Below, one piece after another: positions 1 to 10,000 of a stretch of 12,752 bases of DNA. The stretch is from Chromera velia (Eukaryota; Sar; Chromeraceae). The notes beneath the pieces were generated by a model that was not told where the DNA came from, searched no databases, and saw only the letters and a list, made by a program, of their open reading frames with translations. The stretch is from positions 20,001 to 32,752 of the forward strand of contig JAHBMJ010001274.1 of NCBI GenBank assembly GCA_018398765.1, in the 5' to 3' direction. Position numbers and translations under genes: made by a program. Position 1 is the stretch's first letter. Every line of letters starts with the position of its first letter.

Positions 1-364
1 CATTTCCTGAGCAGCTTTTCTCTAGCTGACTTTCATTCGTGGAGTTGTCCTTTATTCTTTGGATCATGTAGGCTCCCAGAGTGCTTTTCGTTTGCTTCCT
101 GATCAGGCGCCTTCTCTTTTAATGGTTTTTCAGTCCAGCAGGATGTTTAGCCGACTGTGTGTCATTCTTCTGCATGCTTGCCTCATTTTCCGCTTGTCTG
201 GCAATCTTGTCTATGAATCTGTCGATCTCTCTAAGTGTCTGAGTCTTCGTTGGTCTGTTTGATTGTGACCTCCTCTGCCTCTCTCATATCATGCATTACT
301 TTCTTTTCGACGGAAAAATGCTCTTTGGCTCTTACCTTCAATGTCGCATGCACACCAAGTGCAG
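1..364 (+). other. Intron, 3' part (5' end outside window)
   Basis: Non-coding by inspection: stops occur in all frames and no cysteine-rich module is visible. It contains a TGCATGC at 171-177 and ends in the acceptor GTGCAG at 364. The phase at its end is 1. The upstream exon, and therefore the gene start, is not in the window. Confidence 0.7.
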
Positions 365-589
365 CCGTATCTTGTAATGAGGCCACAGACACGCAGCCGA
401 ACACGCTCAGTGCTGAATTGATCCGGACTGACTCCGGTCAGACGGGGACAACCACAGACACGGCCACCTTCACATACAGCTGCAACAATGGGTATGAGCT
501 TACGGGCTCTGGGACCGTCACTTTGACGTGCACAGGGACTGCATACGCAGTCGCGCAATGGCAAGGCGGCATGCTACCGATTTGCACTG
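365..589 (+). CDS. Exon 1: sushi (CCP) domain 1
   Basis: A symmetric phase 1-1 exon of 225 bases (residues 1-75). It encodes one complete sushi module, a small beta-sandwich held by two disulfides and common in extracellular adhesion and recognition proteins. The four expected cysteines lie in VSC, YSC, LTC and PIC, with the conserved Trp in AQWQ before the last one. The NNGY segment after the second Cys is the usual sushi turn. Acceptor GTGCAG, donor GTGGGC. It is nearly identical to exons 2 and 3, so it is a recent tandem duplicate. It was clearly preceded by another coding exon. Confidence 0.9.
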
Positions 590-3500
590 GTGGGCGTCCA
601 CGAAGAAATTTAAAGTCTCGCTAGAACAGCTCCTGGAGGCAAGGTCTCAAAAGGGTTTGAAGGCTTCGTCAACACTTTTTGTTCATACAAGCACCCAAGT
701 ACACTACAGGAAGGAATGCCCACGCCGTCTGCTTTCCCGCTGCTTTTTTCGCTTCCCAAATTTGCATCGTGCGGTTCCCCTGTCTTCCTTTCTCTGCTCC
801 TTCAGGTTTCAGTCATTTCATCTGCTGGCTTCAGTTTTCAATTCAGTTCTCTTCGTCTTTCCTGTGCATTTATTGTGTTTTACTTCAGTAGCTCACTTTT
901 TCACTGCAGTTTGCTTTGCTGTGAATCTGCCGGTCTGCGATGTACACTGTGAACCTGCGCGCGTGTTGCTCCAACTGGAACAATTGTTGTCTAACTGCAT
1001 CGTCCACTTGAGTGCAGCTGTGTCGTGCGACGAGGTCAATGACCCACAGCCCAACACGCTCACAGCTCAAGTGATCCGAAGTGACTCCGGTCAGACGGGA
1101 ACAACCACAGACACGTCCACCTTCACATACAGCTGCAATGACGGGTACCAGCTTGTCGGTTCGGGGACGCCCACCTTCACGTGCACAGGCACTGCCTACG
1201 CGGTATCTGAGTGGCAAGGGGGAACAGTGCCGACATGTACGGGTGAGCAAATTAGACGGTTTCCTTTCGTTTTGATTTGTGTATGGCCGCGGCTCAGCTT
1301 CACACGCTGGAGTTGACTTTTCATTGAGTAGTTTGTGTGATGAAAGCTTTGTCTGACATGCGGTCCTGTTCAATCACTGCGACGTAGTTTCTCATTCAGC
1401 GTCTGTTAATTGTGTTGGAAGGATCCAGTATTGTTCATTTCAGTCAGTGGCTACATATGGATACGTTCAACACGGACTCCCCGCAGTGGAGTGATCTTCA
1501 CACGCTTTCTCTTTTTGTGTTTGTCTTTTACTGCTGCGACACGGTCGGTTTCTCAAAAGAAGTAGCCAGCCAGCCTAACTTTTTTCTTCAAGTAGCCAGC
1601 CTAACTTCAAGGACCTGGATCTGCGTCACTCAGTCCGGCAAGCAAGCTAAATGGGTGTCTTCCAAGCTGCTTGTCGAAAGATTTGGAGGGACATCTGGCT
1701 TGCGCGCTTCAATACGACTCCCTGAGACCTTTTGTTGCTCTTGTGTCGCATCTCTGTGTTTTCAACCAAGGTCAATCCTCGACTCTGATAAGTGCAGCCG
1801 TATCTTGTAATGAGGCAACAGACACGCAGCCGAACACGCTCAGTGCTGAAGTGATTCGAACTGACTCTGGCCAGTCAGGGACAACGACAGACACAGCCAC
1901 TTTCACGTACAGCTGCAACAACGGGTACCAGCTTGATGGCCCAGCAGCAGTCACCTTCTCGTGCACAGGGACCGCAGTTGGAGCATCCGAGTGGCAGACG
2001 ACGCAGACACTCCCCACCTGTTCAGGTGCGCACTTACTTATATGCATTCGAGGCCGTACTTGCTTTTGGAACACTTATTCTTCGCGGCGTTTGTCTTTTT
2101 CTGTTGTGTGTATCGGTCCTTACGCTCTGAATGATTCTTAGTTAATCCGTCTGTCTGTCAATCTGCCTCTGCTGCCCTGGATGGGCATTTTCTGATATCT
2201 GTCTATATGCTCGCTTCCTGAGAATCTGAGTGGAATGCATGTATAGGACCAGGGGTGACACATCGGGTTCTTTGTCTTTCTCTCGGCTGCTTGCACCTAC
2301 CGAGCGATTCAAACCTTTCAAGTGGTCTTGATTCCGTTATTCCTCAACTATTGGAATGAGATCATTGAAGCGCTCTTTGGGTCACCAGAAATCAAGAGGA
2401 AACGGGAGCCTGGTTGACCCAAAGCGCATCTGTGGTATCATCGCCTAAAGATATGTTCACCCGGGGCCGTTTTACTGAGTCTTCTTCTCTCAGTCGACCC
2501 AATCTGTTTCTTTTCTGTGCACTGTCTCCACTCTGTGCACGTTTCTATTCATACGTGTCTTCTTGTCTGTTTCTCCGTTTATCTGCTTCGTTTCTGTCAA
2601 GCATTGTTCAGACATCAACGAGTGCACGGACCCCTCCTCTTCCCACGACTGCGACGCCCTCGCGACCTGCACGAACACCGTGGGCTCCTTCACTTGCGCA
2701 TGCAACCCTGGAGCTGCGGACATCTTCCCGACGTATGCAGGCACTCAGTGCACGGGTCAGTCAGCTGGACATCCATCGATGGGCAAACTGACAGGTGTAT
2801 TCATTTGACGTTGCAATTTAAGTGTGGATGTGTCAAGAAAATGTTTCTCTGGCTGCACTGTTGTACAACCATTGCAACCACAGTCGTAGCAAGCACGTCC
2901 AGCTGCAGGACTGCTCGAAGGGCTTGCATACTGACAGCGTGCATGCGTTAGTTGATTGATGACTCGGGAGAATGTGAAGCAAAAGGAAAACTGGCGATGC
3001 ATAAGTGTGTGCGTGTGCGAGGAGGCTTATGCATACTGCGCCACGAGGACAGATTGAGAACAGTTGTGCTGGTACATGGGAGTGCATGCAGATCTCGATG
3101 AGTGTACCACTGTTGTTGATGACTGCGACCTTCGGGCATCATGTACAAACACTCAAGGGTCGTTCGTGTGTGCCTGTCTTGTGGGGTTTGAAGACATCCC
3201 GGGAACTGGGGCAGCGAATGGGACGCTTTGCAGGGGTCTGTTTGATCGCTCCTTTTCCTTCGGGATTCGCTTACTTTGATCATACAAATCTGACAAGAGG
3301 GCGATTCAGGTTACTCGATATATCTATTTCCGCTGGTCTGGGCAGTCTTGTTGTCGCATTGTCTACCTCATCCGTTCGTATTTGAGTACGAATATATGTA
3401 CGCTCATTATGTATGTATGCTGTGAGCCGTCGTCGAGCAAAATGTTGCTGCAAAGAACGGTCCATTGCTTGATGGATGCAGACAGAGACGAGTGCCAGCT

Positions 3501-6500
3501 CGGAGAGCACAACTGCGACACGGAGTCAATTTGCACGGACAGCGACGGCAGCTTCACTTGCAGCTGCAACAGCGGCTTCTCGACCTCCGACGCCGGGGTC
3601 ACCTGCTCTGGTCCGTTCACTGACAGTTGCTCTCTTGCTTGCTTGCTAGCTGGATGCATGCCCGCAGAGCACATATTTGAGTCAGTTTGAGTCACAAGCG
3701 AGGTAGGAATCGAACTTCTTGCGACAGAACGATCCCATACACCATTGTTGCGTTTAAATTATTGCATTGGTGCAAAAGCTTCACGGCCGAGTGCGGTTGT
3801 ACATCGGTGCTGGCTCTGCTCTTTGCATGTGTGTGCTGCCCTTATTGGCTCCGATACTAAGAAGCGGCGCTCGTTGTTGTTTGGGTCTGCAGGATTTGCG
3901 GGTCTGTAGAAATGATATGATGATTTGACCACTGCAGTGTGTCTGTTGGTTGGGAACTCTGAGAGAGAAGTTGGATCCACTTCTTTCTTTGCGTCTATGC
4001 GTGCGTTGCAAACATCGATGCAATCAATCCATGGGATGCAGACATTGACGAGTGCCTTTTGTCTTCTGTCCACAACTGCGACAGCAACGCGGCCTGCACA
4101 AATTCTGCTGGCTCCTTCTCGTGTGCTTGCAATGCGGGATTCGGTCCGTCATTTACTTGATCAATCTGCCGGTTGGCCGTTTTGCTTGAGTGTCTTACGC
4201 TCAGACTGCCTGCCTGCCTGCCTTCCTGCCTGCCTGCCTTCCTTCCTGCATGGTTGTCCTTCAGTCAGATTCGTTCTCTACCTGTCTCTCCCCCTCTCTT
4301 TCTTTCACCGTCTGTCTCTCTGTATTCCTGCACTCAGAAGTCTCTGTGTCTCTGTGTGTGTATTTCTGTGTCTCTCTGCCTCTCTCTCACACACCCTCTC
4401 TTTTTCTTTCTCTTTCTATCTGTTCTTATCCCGCATCCTTCAGTCGTTGCTACCTTTATCCTTCACCACTTTATCTGCATGCAGGGGGATCTGGAACTTT
4501 TTGTCTTGGTCAGTCCCGCTCCCAGTCCTGTGTTTCTCTCGTGGTTTGGAGGGGCATTTTCCTTTTGTTGTTTCCGCTTTGGATTTAATGTTTTTTTTGT
4601 TGTCGTTGTCGGTTCTCACCATACTGCTAAACTGGGCACGGATGTCCATGCGGAAGATACAGATGACAACGATCAAGCAACGCGAGATGTTCGATACACA
4701 TTGACACACATGCAGTGCAGGCTGATGGAGTGAACCCTAGAGACCCCATGCAGACGCATTGCCGATCGATCGAGTGGGGTTTTGCTTATTTTGCTGCTTG
4801 CATTTTGCAGCTTCTTTTCAGGTCCCCTGTGGAGAGACGGTGATCGTCTCTGCCGACAACGTGGGGGGGTCTGCAGCCGCTGACTCTTGTGGCGTTGCAG
4901 CAGGGGATGTGGCCGTCTCCCTCACCTTTGACTGGGCCAGTCAACCGCCCTTAGTCGGAAATCAGGTGCTTCCAGTTCGAAATTACACCGTCACGACCTG
5001 CGGAAATGTGACAAATTTTAACACTTCAGTCTCCGTGACATCCCGATCAAGTGGGGAGTGCGTCGGCTCGGCAGCGCTGGATCAAACGTTGTGCGACTCT
5101 GCAGGGGCAGGGGCAGGGGGCCTCAGTGAAATTGTGTTCAACGCGACCATAGACGAATTTTATTTTGTGCGAATCGCTGGGACGAATGGAGGGATTGGAA
5201 ACTTTTCGCTTTCTGTTTCTTCCTCCTGTCTGTGCACGGATGCGGACTTCTCTCTAAGAGACGACGTCTGCAGTGAGTCGTCCAACAGCTGCAGTTTCTT
5301 GTGTGTTTGTGATGCAAACCAACCTGATCCGTTGTTGGTTGTTGCCTGCCGGTGTCATTCATGGACCATGCACTCCTTGTCTGCCTTGATTTGCCTCGGA
5401 CGTTTTCGGTATTAAAGAGTGAATTCTCTCGCCCATCTCTGGCGACGGACTCAGTAAACCCTTGTGAAACTGTCTGGATGGCTGAGCATGTCTGGTGTGC
5501 TTGAGAGACGGGGAGTGTGCATCGAAGAGTCTGAGATGGGTAGTAAAGTAGCACGCATGTACATTTGGAAGCCCAGACTTGACTTAAAGAAGGAATAGGA
5601 AGGAGTTCGCATGAGTGAAAGAAATGAAACATGTGCATGCTCCTGCAGAATACGACGAGTGCTCTCTCGGAGTCCACAGGTGCAGTCGGCGAACAGATTA
5701 CAGCAATTACGATTCGGGTGGGACGACTGATACGGCGCTGTGCACGGACACCGATGCAAGCTACACATGCAGCTGTTTGCTTGGGTTTGAGGACACGGGG
5801 AGTGCTCTGGGACTTGGGGAAGATGGACTTTACTGTGAAGGTGGGTCGGTAAGGGGGACGGTCAGAGGGTTGGTTGTTTGGATGGCCAGTGGAGGGACTA
5901 TGGGTTTCTCCGGGTGTTGAATCTATCGACGTAACCCATACATATAGTATCTTTGCATTGCTTTCACTCCTGCATGACTTTTTGGCTCTTTGATCTCCTC
6001 CTCTTTCGCGCAGTGGGGGCTGGACGTGGATTGTCTTCGACGATACATCATTTTTGTGAATGCGCGGAGGGTGAGTGCAGCGCCGGCTCTAGTAACTTTC
6101 CTCATTTGTTCTCTCTCCCTCCTTTTCATTCCCACTCAGACTCCTGCACTTCACTTCTCTCTCTGTCTGTGCTGTCCCTGCATGTCTGCGCGCAGCTGTG
6201 AAATGCGGCGATCAGCCCTCAGCCCCGTCCAATGGCGCTCTGGTTTTTTCGGACCCCGTCTACACGTTCCAAACACTGGCAGAGACAGCGTTCCAGTGCG
6301 ACGCCGGGTACTCGCTGAACACTTCCCAGAGTCTTCCGGCGTCGGGAAAGATTGAGTGCACGGGGACAGCACAGACAACAGCGACCTGGCCCTCCTTGAC
6401 TGCAACATGCGAAGGTGAGCGTTTGGCTGTACTGGTGAGGACCTCTGTGTGGTTTTGAATACAAAGAAATTGAACATTTACACACACTTACACATGTATG

Positions 6501-6978
6501 CATACATATATACACACACGTACACGCATACATACATGCACACACACATACACACATACACACATACATATACCCACATACACACGTAGTACAGGGGGAG
6601 AGAGAGAGATGGAGCGGTATGTGTCTTCCTGCAATTTCATCCTGACAGAGACTCACGTTGAGTTTCACTGATTCATAGTCTTTGTGATTTGCATGGTTGC
6701 GGTCTTCACGCAGCTCTGGAATGTGGCGGTCAGACCCCGAACGCAACTCACGGAGGAACCATGACAACCTCCTCACCCCCTCCGTATAAGACTGGAGCTT
6801 CTGTGCAGTTTGCGTCAGTCAGTTCGGCCCTGCTTCCCTCTGCATGTTTTTATTTTCTGACAACGTAGGAGTGTTTGAGCATGAGTTCTCGCATCTGTCC
6901 GCCTCAGACGTTGATGTGAATGCCTCTTTTCCAGTTCTCGTTTACACCCTGTATACCTCTCTCTCTCTCTCTCTCTCC

Positions 6979-7015
<37 letters not shown>

Positions 7016-10000
7016 AGACAGAGAGAGAAAGAGCCGAACGTACTGAAATACTCAGCCGACTGACCGACTGCAGGTGTAACACTGGATTCAACCAAGGGGG
7101 GGACATTTCTGTGACGTGCGTGGGGGTGGAGGGAGCAGACCCTCCAGAGGCCGTCTGGCCTGCTCATGCGCCTGAGTGTCAAGGTGGGTGGGCATGTGGG
7201 CCTGTGGACCTGTGGGTATGCGGGTGGGGGGGCAGTGGGTAGAAGGGCGCGCAGGGTGATTGATCGCTTCTTTTGAGCGCACCCTTCGAACGCACTGTCA
7301 CTGAATTTAGTTCGTCGCATATTTTGAGATTTGATATGTGCACTGGTGCCCCTTCATACTTGCGTGCAGGCGTAGTCTGCTCAGGAGATTCCCCTGAGCC
7401 CCCGTTTGGGGGAGTGATGATCCCGGATGCTCCTCCCAACGGCCTGTATTGGGTCAGTAGCTAGGTCGCTTGTCTGATCGGTGTGCCTCTGGGTGTGTGC
7501 AGATTGGGAAGAGAGAAACGAAGGCTGTAAAACTCTGGTCAACGTTTCTGTCCGTTGGCCTGCCCATGTGCCTTACTGTATGCGCGTTTATCTCTTTGCA
7601 GGTGGCAGAAGACAGGGTGGTTTTTCAGTGCAACTCCGCATTCCACTCTTTGTCGGGAATCAGCGAGAAGAGTTGCGAGGGATTTGATCTTGGAGGAGGG
7701 GAGATGAGGGCGGTGTGGCAAAACGCCAGCCTCGTTCCTCTGTGCTCAGGTAGGGGGGCAATCCGGAAATAGGAAAAGAGGTGTCAGGAAGGGAAGGAAG
7801 CGAGTGAAGCCTCCCTTAATGGAGCTGTTTAGATTGATTCTAGAAAGAAAGGGGAGTTTTCTTTCCACGAGCCTGTGACAAGTCTGTACAGCTGCCCGAG
7901 CTGCTCTCTTCGTTTTATCGCTACTGTTCCCCTTTCTTTCACTTTTCTCTGCATTTTTCTTTTCCTTCCCTGGAACCATTCTTTCTGTGCTGCCGCCGTA
8001 CCCTCACCCTCACCTCATTCAGACACGACCCCTCCGGTGGTCCTGTGCAAGGACGTGACACTTTCGACTGACACCAGAGCCTCCAGTCGTCTCTTTCAGT
8101 CCATCGAGGACATCGAAAAGCTGGGGGCAGCCTCAGCTTCGGATCTCGCAGAAATCGACCCGATGGAACCTCTTCGGCTCTATAGGCCGACTGATGGCAC
8201 ACTCATTCTTTTCCCTCTCACGGTGCAACTCGGACAGACAGAGTTCACTGCAGAGGCGCGGGATTCAGCCGGAAATACTGCGATGTGCAGTTTCACAGTC
8301 ACTGTCGTCGGTCAGCCAATCCCTCGCTCGTTTGTCTCTTGCCTCTCCTCAAGGCACTTCCAGGCTTCCACGGGTTGCAGTGTCTTTTCAAAGTTTACCG
8401 ATCCGTCGCGTTGCTTCTTCAAGATCCATGCACTCATCGTTTCTTTCTTCCGCTTCTGCCTTTTTCTTCTGCCCAGCTCATCCTTCGCCCGCGTGCTCCT
8501 CTGCTCTCCTGATTGTTTCATTCTGTGAAGGATTGTGGACGTGATACACTCACTGCCTGCAGACGAGGAGCCCCCCTTCGTCCTCTGCCCCCCCGGCATC
8601 TTCAAGAACCAAGTTCTAAGAGTCCTCCCCCACATCGACTTTCCCACAGACCCTGTAGGGTACGACAACGTTGATGCAGGGGACGTGAGGTCAGTCAGTC
8701 CAGCTGCTGGCCTCTTCTGCTGAAGAGGGGCTCTCAAATTGAGTCGATCATGCAGGAGCAAGGCGGAAAATTGGATTCACATCGCACTGTCTTTGGTCAC
8801 GAGGCTGACTGTTCTCACATGCTACTTCATCGGATCGAGAGATCGTTTCAGTGACTTTGCGTAGTACAAAAATCTCGAAGCAAGTTTATGTGTCTAGAAA
8901 GAAACTACCCGATGCTTCAAGTATACTCGTTTGCTTTGCTCGACAGAGAGAGATAAACAAATCACAAAACGGTGCATGCACGCATGCAGCTTTGAGTTTG
9001 ACATCAACAGCGGATCCCAATTCGGGCTTGGCATCACCATTGTTTCTGTTGTCGGAAAGGACTCTGTGGGGAACTCCGCCGACTGCACCTTCTCTGTGAC
9101 CGTATCTGCTTGTCCTGTGAATTCTCAGAGGGTCACCGAGGATGGCCCCTGTCTTTGCGAGTGAGTGAGCTGCATGGCCTCATTTGCCCTTTCTTTCTTT
9201 GTCTTTTCGTCTATTTCAGCATGCATGCATCTCACTCAATTGTCTTGGAACCTCCCTCGAACGGCGCGTGCACGTGCATCCATCGATCGACCCCTCAGGT
9301 GCATGTCAAATGAATCGACGCAGCTTCCCTTACCTTCCCTTACCTTTCCTTCCGTCTGTGGGTCGACCCCCACTTCGCATATTGATTTTTATCTACGTCC
9401 ATCGGTCCGCATGTGTTTGAGTGCGGAATCGTTCAACGAGCAGTCTGCTCACCTGGTCCCTGCTCGTTGTTTGTCCCTCTCTGTTACTCCCTTCCTTTCA
9501 GCGAGGGGTTCTGGCAGGACCTTTCGGTTCAAGAGGGGGGTGGCTTGAAGGCGGCAGGTTTTTCGTCGACCGTCTGCAATCTCTGTGTCCAGAAAGCCAG
9601 AAGCAAGCCGGGGGCAACGCACCCGTCGGCCTGCTTCTGCAACGAAGGCTACTACTTTGTGCCCGATACTACACAGCCCGAATCCTCAGAGGCCTTCTGG
9701 ACACAGGTACATGCATGCATGCATGCATGCATGGGTTGTTGGTGATGCATCGTCAAGTGACTACCTGCAGGTATCTATCCGCGTATGGGAATATGCGTAT
9801 GAAAGAGCTTATGCCAAATTTCTCGCTCTCTCTGAATGACTGACGGAAGGAATCCTTTTCTCTCTCACCACCAAAGAAAGTAATGAAGTGAAAGGGAAGT
9901 TCTAGAGAACTCTCTTTCTGTGCACTGTTCAGCTGAGACCACCTCCCTTCCGGTTCAGTTGATTTTCAGTTGGACGCAAATCCAGGCTCTCCCTTTTTTG

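Noticed and set aside
4642-4700. Possible acidic EGF-like start after GGAAG (DTDDND)
   Set aside because: No cysteine follows, there is no fitting donor, and the acceptor context is poor compared with TGCAG sites.
4173-4733. Long open frames across the CT-rich region
   Set aside because: Low-complexity Leu/Ser/Cys/Phe translations of a repeat tract inside intron 7, overlapping the microexon in other frames.
4822-5272. Alternative start of exon 9 at the TTTTCAG acceptor
   Set aside because: It would enter in phase 0, which does not match the phase 1 donor of exon 8 unless another exon exists. The TTGCAG at 4810 keeps phase 1.
6219-6776. Minus-strand open frame through the CA/TA repeat
   Set aside because: Most of it is Cys/Val/Tyr repeat translation from the microsatellite, and it overlaps two sushi exons.
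8312-8761. Minus-strand open frame of about 149 codons
   Set aside because: It overlaps an intron and an HYR exon, has no recognisable domain, and contains charged low-complexity sequence from the reverse of a pyrimidine tract.
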